NCBI GenBank assembly: GCA_017514765.1
Contig: JAFWIU010000010.1
Coordinates: forward strand, 124,001-188,000
Reading direction: 5' to 3'
DNA: 64,000 nt
From: Candidatus Saccharimonadota bacterium
GTDB lineage: Bacteria > Patescibacteriota > Saccharimonadia > Saccharimonadales > Saccharimonadaceae
The first letter of the stretch is position 1. Each line of letters begins with the position of its first letter. Below the pieces are notes generated by a model. It worked only from the letters and a program-made list of their open reading frames with translations. It searched no databases and was not told the origin of the DNA. Both the position numbers and the translations under genes were made by a program. Shown piece by piece: positions 53,430 to 60,437 of this stretch.

Positions 53430-54159
53430 CATATTTGACAAAGCTGTAATGATTTGCAAGAACTGGACTTGGCAGTTGTAATACCTACAATAATCGTCAG
53501 GCGCTTCGCGTCTTAGCGCACCATATAACGATTCTATATATGTACAGTTTGCACTAGACGATATTGATTATTAGCACTATAACGCAATAACCGACGCTTG
53601 CACACTGGATTATTATAGACATTACAACGAGCCAAATCTGGTAAATGTTCTTGAAAATCATTGTAGTTTTGTTCGAAATATGCTCTGCAAATCATTTTTA
53701 TGCGAAGAAAGAAGCCTAGAACTGTTCCATATATAATACATAGTGCCGAAATTATATTACAGTGTCATACATTTGAATTAGTGGGGTTGTAGTTTCTGAT
53801 GAAGTATGCTTAGATACGCTTAGGTTGGCTTCGGTGTTTAGTGGATGAAACAACGATTGTTGCAACACAAGAATTGTCTTGCGCGGGTGTGGAGCTTCAT
53901 TAAACAGCTATGTTAGGCGTGCCAGAAGTTCAGAAAGGATAAAGATGAGTATAAAGCTTTCGTTATGGCGGATCCGGATTACTGTAAATCTCTCATTACA
54001 GCGAGGAAGCTGAAGAAAAAATTCTAGTTGGTAACGCCGACTAGAACTAACCCAATAGAATATAGTTCCCAACGCTATATTCCTTATGATTTAATGATAT
54101 AGTTTATGATGAAGATTGTTAAGCTCTGTGATAGATTTGCTGAATTGGGGTAAATATGG
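53430..54159. other. gene-free stretch, probably decayed
   Basis: About 730 bp with no convincing gene. A 37-codon open stretch (53917-54027) reads CQKFRKDKDEYKAFVMADPD..SLITARKLKKKF and ends in TAG; it has a natural-looking protein composition and may be the 3' end of a dead gene. After it come two adjacent hairpins: TTCTAGTTGG/CCGACTAGAA (54022-54046) and GAATATAG/CTATATTC (54058-54082). No tRNA, rRNA or repeat array is visible. Confidence 0.5.
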
Positions 54160-54165
54160 TAATAT
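54157..54165 (+). promoter_or_regulatory. extended -10 promoter of der (leaderless)
   Basis: TGGTAATAT, 6 nt before the ATG at 54172. Confidence 0.6.
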
Positions 54166-54171
54166 ATAAAC

Positions 54172-55584
54172 ATGAAAAGATTACCAATCGTAGCACTAAT
54201 CGGACAGACAAATGCTGGAAAGTCTAGCTTTTTGAATCGGATGGCGCATCGTAATATCGCTATCGTGGCACGCGAAGAGGGAACTACGCGTGATAATGTG
54301 ATAGCTACGATTGATGAAACTTTTATCTTGGTAGACACAGCGGGTCTAAAGGATCCTTCGGATGATTTTGAAGCTTCTATCCAGGAGCAAATCCAGGATG
54401 CGATTAATTCGGCCGATGTAATTCTAGTAACACTGGACTCTTCCAAATATTTCAACCACCGCGATGCCAGTATCGCTAAAGACGCTTTGCGCTCCGGCAA
54501 ACCAGTATTATTGGTGCTTAATAAATGTGATTTAGCCGAATCGTTGCCGGTTGAAGAGTTCCGAGCACTAGGAATTGCACCCGAGTGTATTTATTATGTC
54601 TCTGCGACCACTGGCCAGGGAATTGAAAAATTAAAAGAGGGCGTAAATGACTCTTTAAGGGGATTCCGGAGCGCGGCAGCGCGAGGGTTAGCGCCGACTA
54701 TCCGTGGCGACGGGTTGGCCGGACACGACCCGAAAAGAGCCATTGAGCCCTCTTTGAAACTTGCATTAATTGGTCGGCCAAATGTGGGAAAATCATCATT
54801 ATTCAATGCGCTCGGGCGCAAGCAACAAGCAATCGTGAGTTCAAGGCAGGGAACGACAAGGGACGTAAATCGCGTGCAAGTAAAATACAAAAGTCGGGAA
54901 CTAGAGATTCTTGATACTGCGGGACTGCGCAAGCCCGGTAAGCGCGAGGTAGGAATCGAGAAGTTTAGCGCGATTAGGACTTTGGCGGCGATTGAAGAGG
55001 CAGATATTTGTTGCTTGTTGGTTGATTCAACCGAACCTCATAGCAAACTAGACCAAGCTTTGGCGGGACAGATTATAGAAGCCGGCAAAGGAATCGTCAT
55101 GGTCGTCACGAAATCAGATTTATTAGAAAATGCTGAACCGACTAACTATTTCGGCGAAGAAAACGTCGGCAACCGCACAGCGGCGGATTTTTTGATTGAT
55201 CAACTGGAGAAGGATTTTGATTTTTTGCCTTATGCTCCTGTATTATTGACTTCGTCAACGACGGGAGAAAATGTGACGCAGTTGTTCGAGCTAGCATTAC
55301 AAATAGATGAAGCTAGACACACCGAAGTAAAGACGGCAGAACTGAATAAAATTTTAAATGAGGCGATGGTGTCGCATCCGCCAGCAGGACTCAAGAACAC
55401 GCGCCCGAAACCAAAATATATTGTACAGACCGATGTCTGCCCGCCGTGGTTTGTGGTGCATGGGCATGAGCTTGGGCTATTGCATTGGTCATGGAAGCGG
55501 TTTCTGGAACGCAAAATTCGCGAAAAATATCCTTTTGTAGGAACACCGATCAAATTTTCATTTAGAAGTGACGATAAATCATAA
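54172..55584 (+). CDS. der: ribosome biogenesis GTPase Der (EngA), with unusual linker insert
   Basis: Tandem GTPase that matures the 50S subunit. 470 residues: first G domain (GQTNAGKSS, DTAG, NKCD), second G domain (GRPNVGKSS, DTAG, TKSD), C-terminal KH-like domain (NTRPKPKYIVQTDVCPPWFVVHGHE). The linker between G domains is normally short and acidic; here residues about 160-193 (SLRGFRSAAARGLAPTIRG..) are basic and encoded by GC-rich DNA (54650-54745) that can form an imperfect inverted repeat and resembles the insert in gatA. Confidence 0.95.
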   Translation: MKRLPIVALIGQTNAGKSSFLNRMAHRNIAIVAREEGTTRDNVIATIDETFILVDTAGLKDPSDDFEASIQEQIQDAINSADVILVTLDSSKYFNHRDASIAKDALRSGKPVLLVLNKCDLAESLPVEEFRALGIAPECIYYVSATTGQGIEKLKEGVNDSLRGFRSAAARGLAPTIRGDGLAGHDPKRAIEPSLKLALIGRPNVGKSSLFNALGRKQQAIVSSRQGTTRDVNRVQVKYKSRELEILDTAGLRKPGKREVGIEKFSAIRTLAAIEEADICCLLVDSTEPHSKLDQALAGQIIEAGKGIVMVVTKSDLLENAEPTNYFGEENVGNRTAADFLIDQLEKDFDFLPYAPVLLTSSTTGENVTQLFELALQIDEARHTEVKTAELNKILNEAMVSHPPAGLKNTRPKPKYIVQTDVCPPWFVVHGHELGLLHWSWKRFLERKIREKYPFVGTPIKFSFRSDDKS

Positions 55585-55589
55585 AAGTG

Positions 55590-55598
55590 TGCTAGAAT
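55590..55598 (+). promoter_or_regulatory. extended -10 promoter of the PIN-PhoH gene
   Basis: TGCTAGAAT (TAGAAT 55593-55598), predicted start about 55605, leader about 90 nt. Confidence 0.6.
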
Positions 55599-55602
55599 AG
55601 AA

Positions 55603-55669
55603 GTAGTGGGCATGGTACCCACATTTTTATTAGGTGGCTCTCGAGGGTGTGCAAAATCACTCTGACACC
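55603..55669 (+). promoter_or_regulatory. structured leader of the PIN-PhoH gene
   Basis: Hairpin AGTGGG-CATGGT-ACCCACA plus ATTTTTATT at the predicted 5' end (also usable as the der terminator), then TAGGTG..CACCTA enclosing AGGGTG/CACTCT. Ends before a strong AGGAGG site. Confidence 0.55.
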
Positions 55670-55695
55670 TAGGTTCTTTAACAAGGAGGTTGATT

Positions 55696-57732
55696 ATGAC
55701 TAGAAGGAAGCATAAGGTACACCGATATCCTAGCAACAATTCTCGTCAGGAAAAGGAGGACAAACAGTATAAGCGAGAACTATTGGAGGCTCAGCGAGGA
55801 GCGTATGAGGACGATTTGAGAGAAGAATTACCAAGTGAACCAGCGGAAGAACCAGAGAAACCATTAAAACAACAGGCCAGCCAGAAACCAGAAGTAGAAA
55901 CTGTGCCGGTTGAGCCGCCAGCGCCACCAAGACGGTGGTATGTAGTTGACACTAACCTGATTTTGTCTTGCGTGGACATTATCTACGATGATGAGGATAA
56001 AGATTGGCGTGAACCGCTTAAGTTTAAACCAAATTTGGAACATGCGCATATCATTATCCCCTATGTTGTGTTCGAGGAGCTCAATCACATCAAGGAAGAA
56101 AAGTCTCTAAGAGGCATGATCGCACGCATAGCCTTCGACCGACTGGGGAAAATCTTCCCTAACTCGGGTAGAAGTTTGGAGGAAATTGCAACTCTCTCAA
56201 ATCCGGTAACAACTGGTTGGGGAGACCAAACCATGTCACTGATGCCTTTGCCGAAAAACTTTGCGAAGTGCTTACCTTGGACGCCCGAAAAGGATGACTG
56301 CGATGGTTGGATTGCGGTAACGGCATTAGCTGCTGCGATGATTCGTGAAGGGATCAGGATTGACAACTTAACGCATCCTGAGCTAATTCTGCAACGCACC
56401 AATCTCAGCAGGGATGTAGTTCTACTCACCAACGATAAACCCCTGCTTTCAAAGGCAGATTTGTTTGGGGTGAGAGTAAAGTCGTATAGTTTTGAAAAAC
56501 GGCCACCTTTCTGTGGCTGCAGGAAGCTAGTAGTACCAGCTAAAATGTTTGAACAGTTTTTCCATGAAGAGAAATTGACCCGGGAAGAGTTTGAAGCATT
56601 TATGCCGGACGAGATGCCTTTGGTGGCCAACGAATATGTAATAATGGAACCCGAAGACGATTTGTACCCTAGATCGTATTTTACGGTTGGGATACCATTT
56701 GTGAACGTGGCAAGATACCACAAAGAGAATGAGACGCTTTACCCACTGCGTTTTATGAAACACGAAGGGAAAACGCCCGCCAATGCTGGTATCGCTTGCT
56801 ATTACGACGCGTTAAATGACGATAAGATTCAGGTCGTTAATGTAACTGGAGCGGCTGGAACCGGTAAAACTTATCAAGCGATTACGCATGCCATTAAGAG
56901 TGTGCAAAGCGGATTATACCGGCGCATCATAGTGATTCCGTCGATGAGTTCGAAGAATCAGTTGGGAGCCTTACCTGGCAATGAAGCGCAGAAAATGGAG
57001 CCGATGGTGGCATTCTGCAAGGATGTGATTGAATCATATCTGGCCAGCACACCAGAGTTTCAGAAGAAGCGTGAGCAGCTGAGGAAGTTTGGCGACACAG
57101 ATCAGGGTGATGACCGGGAAACCGAAAAACGCGATAAGTCTTCTAAACGCAAGAATCATGAAACGCGCCAGTCTAAGCGAACGAAAGGTGATTATACTGG
57201 GAGCTTTGAAGATTTTGACTTTGGAGACAATGACTACATGATTGAAGATTACGATAATTATGTCTCTATGAAGAAGGAGTCGAAAACCTTTTATGTTTCC
57301 AAGAACGACGAGAAGAAGGCTCAAGAAGATAATGATGGTAAAACGTCTTATAACCAGCTGTTGGAAAAGCAGGTCAACTACATCTATGAGCGATTCTTTA
57401 AAAGTTTTCCGTACGAACAAGTACAAGGACGTTCGTTCGAGGATGCTATTATCATCCTAGATGAGTTCCAGCGTATAGAGATCGACGACGCTGATACCTT
57501 GATTACGAGGCCAGCTAAGAATTCGAAACTGATCATCTGTGGTGATATTAACCAGATTCACGAAAGTTCGCCGGAGAAACAGTTCAAAAACGGGTTAAGC
57601 TATGCACAAATGCTGTTTTTCGACTGGGAAGGATGTGCGAATATCCATTTGACCGATAACTTACGTGGTGATATTACCCACGTGATGGCCAAAAATCGCC
57701 GTAAAGTACGTCGGAGGATGGGACAAATCTAG
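55696..57732 (+). CDS. PIN-PhoH fusion ATPase (PhoH2-like) with charged insert
   Basis: 678 residues, start ATG 55696 (AGGAGG 6 nt upstream). Charged N-terminal region (1-80), PIN domain (about 81-280: VVDTNLILSC; KDDCDGWIAVTA; VVLLTNDKPL), PhoH-type helicase/ATPase (about 345-678) with Walker A GAAGTGKT (385-392) and Walker B AIIILDEFQR (about 583-592) and an RNLRGD-like end (LTDNLRGDI). Between them lies an insert of about 95 residues, first basic then very acidic (DRETEKRDKSSKRKNHE .. FEDFDFGDNDYMIEDYD), not typical for the family. PhoH2 proteins couple RNA unwinding to cleavage. Confidence 0.88.
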   Translation: MTRRKHKVHRYPSNNSRQEKEDKQYKRELLEAQRGAYEDDLREELPSEPAEEPEKPLKQQASQKPEVETVPVEPPAPPRRWYVVDTNLILSCVDIIYDDEDKDWREPLKFKPNLEHAHIIIPYVVFEELNHIKEEKSLRGMIARIAFDRLGKIFPNSGRSLEEIATLSNPVTTGWGDQTMSLMPLPKNFAKCLPWTPEKDDCDGWIAVTALAAAMIREGIRIDNLTHPELILQRTNLSRDVVLLTNDKPLLSKADLFGVRVKSYSFEKRPPFCGCRKLVVPAKMFEQFFHEEKLTREEFEAFMPDEMPLVANEYVIMEPEDDLYPRSYFTVGIPFVNVARYHKENETLYPLRFMKHEGKTPANAGIACYYDALNDDKIQVVNVTGAAGTGKTYQAITHAIKSVQSGLYRRIIVIPSMSSKNQLGALPGNEAQKMEPMVAFCKDVIESYLASTPEFQKKREQLRKFGDTDQGDDRETEKRDKSSKRKNHETRQSKRTKGDYTGSFEDFDFGDNDYMIEDYDNYVSMKKESKTFYVSKNDEKKAQEDNDGKTSYNQLLEKQVNYIYERFFKSFPYEQVQGRSFEDAIIILDEFQRIEIDDADTLITRPAKNSKLIICGDINQIHESSPEKQFKNGLSYAQMLFFDWEGCANIHLTDNLRGDITHVMAKNRRKVRRRMGQI

Positions 57733-57747
57733 TAACTATCAACTTTT

Positions 57748-57779
57748 ATCACTTACCCCTGCTTTGCGGGGGTATTTTT
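57748..57779 (+). terminator. terminator of the PIN-PhoH gene
   Basis: TACCCCTGC-TTT-GCGGGGGTA followed by TTTTTAT. Confidence 0.85.
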
Positions 57780-57780
57780 A

Positions 57781-57789
57781 TGCTATAAT
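57781..57789 (+). promoter_or_regulatory. extended -10 promoter of pth (leaderless)
   Basis: TGCTATAAT, 6 nt before the ATG at 57796 and directly after the T-run of the preceding terminator. Confidence 0.7.
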
Positions 57790-57795
57790 GATTTC

Positions 57796-58317
57796 ATGAA
57801 ACTAATTGTAGGACTCGGTAACCCTGGTGCACGTTATAACTTTACGAGGCACAACGTGGGGTTTTTGGTGCTAGATTTTTATTTTAAGGTGCATAAGGCT
57901 AGTTGGGGGGATAAACCACACCTAGGCGCTATTAATGGCCGAATAGGGGATGTTTTGTTTGTTAAACCGCAGAATTACTACAATGAGACTGGCGCGGTGG
58001 TGGCGGAGTATATGAGGTATTATAAGATTCCTTTATCTGATGTATTGGTGATTTGCGATAACTTTGATTTAGGGTTTGGATTGGTGAGGTCGCGAGCGAC
58101 TGGTTCGGCTGGGGGGAATAATGGGCTAAAATCTATAGATAAGGCACTGGGGTCGTCGGACTATGCCAGAATTCGGATAGGAACAGGGAACGACGAACTG
58201 CGGAAGAAGATGGGGGATGTGGATTTTGTTTTATCTAGATTTACACCAGAGGAAAAGGAGCAGTTGCCGGAGATTTTGACAGAGGTAGCGGGGAAGATTG
58301 ACGAGTTCTTAAGCTAG
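57796..58317 (+). CDS. pth: peptidyl-tRNA hydrolase
   Basis: Recycles tRNA from dropped-off peptidyl-tRNA. 173 residues: IVGLGNPGARYNFTRHNVGF with catalytic His, KPQNYYNETG with the substrate Asn, VICDNFDLGFG (the usual HDDLD with His and one Asp changed), RATGSAGGNNGLKSI. Slightly shorter than the 185-195 norm. Its 3' end overlaps the convergent dprA by 9 nt. Confidence 0.95.
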   Translation: MKLIVGLGNPGARYNFTRHNVGFLVLDFYFKVHKASWGDKPHLGAINGRIGDVLFVKPQNYYNETGAVVAEYMRYYKIPLSDVLVICDNFDLGFGLVRSRATGSAGGNNGLKSIDKALGSSDYARIRIGTGNDELRKKMGDVDFVLSRFTPEEKEQLPEILTEVAGKIDEFLS

Positions 58318-59316
58318 GCTCCAGTGGTTGGTGCCGAGGGAGCGGACGCGGGATTTGATTTCGAGAAGGGTGATGGTTTCGTTAAATACCTCTGGTGGGA
58401 GGTGGGTAGCCTGCATGATTTGTTCACCGTCTCTGAGGCCTTGAGATAAAGCGACCAATATCAAGGTTTCAGCATCAGTATCGCCGATGAGGCTTTGTTG
58501 GCGGAGTCTTTGATGTTTTTTGGCATAATCCTCTGGAAAAAGTTCTCTTAAGATATCATCAGGCTCGGTATAGGGAATAGCGCCTTGCTTGATTAACTTA
58601 TTACACCCCTGGGAATAGGGGTTCGTGATATTGCCAGGGACGGCAAAGACGGTTTTACCTTGCTCGATAGCATGAGTGGCAGTATTAAGAGAACCAGATT
58701 TTTCGGCGGCTTCGACCACTACTACAATATCAGAGAGGCCAGAGATGAGACGATTGCGATAGAGAAAAGAGCTTCTTGGATTCTGAGTGCGCTTGCCGTT
58801 TTTATTGATATATTCGCCGGGCGCTAGAGGGGAATCATGGTATGTGGCAGTCCGTGGGGGATATTCAGAAATAATAGCGCCGTTTTTATCGATAATGTCC
58901 TTAGCGAGACTGAAATGCTCTCTGGGGTAGATTTGATCTATTGGGGTACCCAACACAGCTACAGTGGTGCCGCCCGCATCTAGGCAACCCCTGTGCCCAA
59001 TACTATCAATACCAAAAGCTAAACCTGAAACCACTACTACACCATGTTTACCGAGTTCATGGGCAAGCTCGTAGGTAACTTCTTCACCATACTTAGTATT
59101 ATGGCGGGAACCCACGATAGCAACAGTTCTTGGTCGGCATGTTCGGGTTTGTTCGGGTATTTTAGAGTCAGTCTTGGACACATTTTCAGGCATTTTACCA
59201 CGAAAATACAATGTTTTTGGCTTAAGCGCAATGGCTTCTAACACCTCTGTAAAATTGCTTTCTAGGGGTGAAATTTGGTTGATTTTTGCAAAAAAGTGTG
59301 AAAAAGGTGTTGACAT
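58309..59316 (-). CDS. dprA: DNA processing protein DprA
   Basis: 335 residues, start ATG 59316 behind AGGAGG. Rossmann-type DprA core: VAIVGSRHNTKYGEE, VSGLAFGIDSIGHRGCLDAGG, TVAVLGTPIDQIYP, SSFLYRNRLISGLSDIVVVVEAAEKSGSL. A C-terminal winged-helix-like region follows. It loads RecA on incoming single-stranded DNA in natural transformation, which fits known competence in this lineage. Confidence 0.94.
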   Translation of the reverse strand: MSTPFSHFFAKINQISPLESNFTEVLEAIALKPKTLYFRGKMPENVSKTDSKIPEQTRTCRPRTVAIVGSRHNTKYGEEVTYELAHELGKHGVVVVSGLAFGIDSIGHRGCLDAGGTTVAVLGTPIDQIYPREHFSLAKDIIDKNGAIISEYPPRTATYHDSPLAPGEYINKNGKRTQNPRSSFLYRNRLISGLSDIVVVVEAAEKSGSLNTATHAIEQGKTVFAVPGNITNPYSQGCNKLIKQGAIPYTEPDDILRELFPEDYAKKHQRLRQQSLIGDTDAETLILVALSQGLRDGEQIMQATHLPPEVFNETITLLEIKSRVRSLGTNHWSLA

Positions 59317-59338
59317 ATTTTTCCTCCTGTGATATAAT
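59310..59338 (+). promoter_or_regulatory. perfect consensus promoter of the RNA candidate
   Basis: TTGACA (59310-59315), exactly 17 nt, TATAAT (59333-59338) with TGA before it. It lies over the start of dprA, which points the other way. Confidence 0.82.
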
Positions 59339-59344
59339 TGATTC

Positions 59345-59655
59345 AGTTGGTACGAAAAAACGTGCCACACCGCACCTAAATAAGTTATAATTTCGCTATA
59401 CTACTCGTAGTATAGCAGAAATTGCGAGCTTTTGAAACCCTTTCAGGCTTAAAATTTCTTCAAAGGTTTTAAGTTTTATAAGTATTACCTCCACTTTGAA
59501 AGGAAACTTTCGAAGGCTTAGCAATCCCTCTAACCGGCGGGCCCCTAGATTTGTGTGAGGTGGGTTACGCTTCCGGGGGTTACCCGGTATAGTATTGAAG
59601 CGTTAGAGGGCCAAAATACCCTCAGGTGATGCCCACCCTTACCTGAGGGTTTTTT
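59345..59655 (+). ncRNA. structured non-coding RNA candidate, about 310 nt
   Basis: Bounded by a perfect promoter and a strong terminator, with no open frame of note. Stems in order: TGGTACG/CGTGCCA (59348-59367); AATTTCGCTATACTAC with GTAGTATAGC-A-GAAATT (59389-59423); CTTAAAA/TTTTAAG (about 59447-59472); CTTTGAAAG-GAAA-CTTTCGAAG (59494-59515, GNRA loop); a domain closed by CCCTCTAAC/GTTAGAGGG (59526-59534 with 59602-59610) holding CGCTTC/GAAGCG and CCGGG/CCCGG. ACCTCC at 59487-59492 appears unpaired and could pair with ribosome-binding sites. I do not find the conserved cores of RNase P, tmRNA or SRP RNA. 6S RNA cannot be excluded. Confidence 0.65.
59618..59655 (+). terminator. terminator of the RNA candidate
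   Basis: ACCCTCAGGT (59618-59627) pairs perfectly with ACCTGAGGGT (59641-59650), then six T. It overlaps the last ten codons of the convergent gene. Confidence 0.92.
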
Positions 59656-60011
59656 GATGATTGGTGTATTTTACCAAGTTGATCCATCATAACGAAGCCG
59701 TCGTAGTATTTTTGCATTTTGGCAGGATCGGTATGCCAGGAGTTATCCCCGAAGAAGTAGTCACAAAACTCCTCCCTCGCTATTAATACTTCGCGGAGAC
59801 GGGCAGGGTTGTCGAGATTAGCGGAAATAGTAAAATCAAAAAGTTCGAGAGCTCGATAAATGGCGGTAGCGGCACGCTCTTGATTGCCTTTAGCGGTCCA
59901 TTTAAGAGAGCGGGATACTTCACTGCCAATGTTACCCATCTGATAAGTAATGGGGTAATTGGGCCAATTCTGGCGGAGTTCATCGCTATGGATGTATTTT
60001 ACTTCAGCCAT
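59622..60011 (-). CDS. unknown protein paired with DUF5674 gene
   Basis: 129 residues, helical: YQMGNIGSEVSRSLKWTAKGNQERAATAIYRALELFDFTISA, AREEFCDYFFGDN, KMQKYYDGFVMMDQLGK. Overlaps the DUF5674 gene by 13 nt, so both are made together. The last codons lie in the opposite-strand terminator. A two-gene toxin-antitoxin-like unit is possible from the overlapping layout, but no toxin motif is seen. Confidence 0.72.
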   Translation of the reverse strand: MAEVKYIHSDELRQNWPNYPITYQMGNIGSEVSRSLKWTAKGNQERAATAIYRALELFDFTISANLDNPARLREVLIAREEFCDYFFGDNSWHTDPAKMQKYYDGFVMMDQLGKIHQSSKNPQVRVGIT

Positions 60012-60343
60012 TTCGCAACCACAGTTTTAATCTTGGTCTGGGTTTCCGGGTTTTCAACACTGCGACTACGGTTGCCCTGAGCTGGGCGAATATTAATCAT
60101 AGAGTCAAATTCAACCAAATCGTCGATGTCATCCTCGTCTAAATACAGGTTAATACCCCAGATGTCGGATTGGGTAGAACCATTTTCAAGAAGTAGTTGT
60201 TCACAATCATAGTGCATCGGAGAATCCACTGCGAGTAATTCACGTTTAATATCTACCGCACCTTTGATAGTGTTTTCATCAATAAAGTTAGTTGATGATT
60301 CGATTAATTCTTGTTTGGTGGTAGGTTGTGTCAATATTCTCAT
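59999..60343 (-). CDS. DUF5674-family protein
   Basis: 114 residues: GAVDIKRELLAVDSPMHYDCEQLLLENGSTQSDIWGINLYLDE..LVEFDSMINIRPAQGNRSRSV, the DUF5674 pattern. Function unknown; contains conserved Asp, His and Arg that could be catalytic. Leaderless: minus-strand TGCTACAAT 7 nt before the ATG. Divergent from topA. Confidence 0.78.
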   Translation of the reverse strand: MRILTQPTTKQELIESSTNFIDENTIKGAVDIKRELLAVDSPMHYDCEQLLLENGSTQSDIWGINLYLDEDDIDDLVEFDSMINIRPAQGNRSRSVENPETQTKIKTVVAKWLK

Positions 60344-60421
60344 ATATCATATTGTAGCATATTAATTGTATTGACTTGAGACTCCTTTATCCTGCTATTA
60401 ATCGCTTATGGTTGACGGGTG

Positions 60422-60433
60422 TGTTATTATAAT
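60422..60433 (+). promoter_or_regulatory. extended -10 promoter of topA (leaderless)
   Basis: TGTTATTAT (TATTAT 60425-60430), 7 nt before the ATG at 60438; an overlapping TATAAT lies at 60428-60433. Confidence 0.65.
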
Positions 60434-60437
60434 ATAT

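Noticed and set aside
56085-56723. 212-residue minus-strand frame in the PIN-PhoH gene
   Set aside because: Shadow of the coding strand; the plus-strand product has intact PIN and PhoH motifs.
59345-59655. Call as RNase P RNA, tmRNA or SRP RNA
   Set aside because: No GAGGAAAGTCC-type core, no tRNA-like ends with CCA or tag frame, and no GGAAGGAAGCAGCC-type apical loop were seen. Left as an unassigned RNA.
60408-60437. GTG at 60408 as the topA start
   Set aside because: It adds ten residues not seen in TopA and lies upstream of the -10 box.
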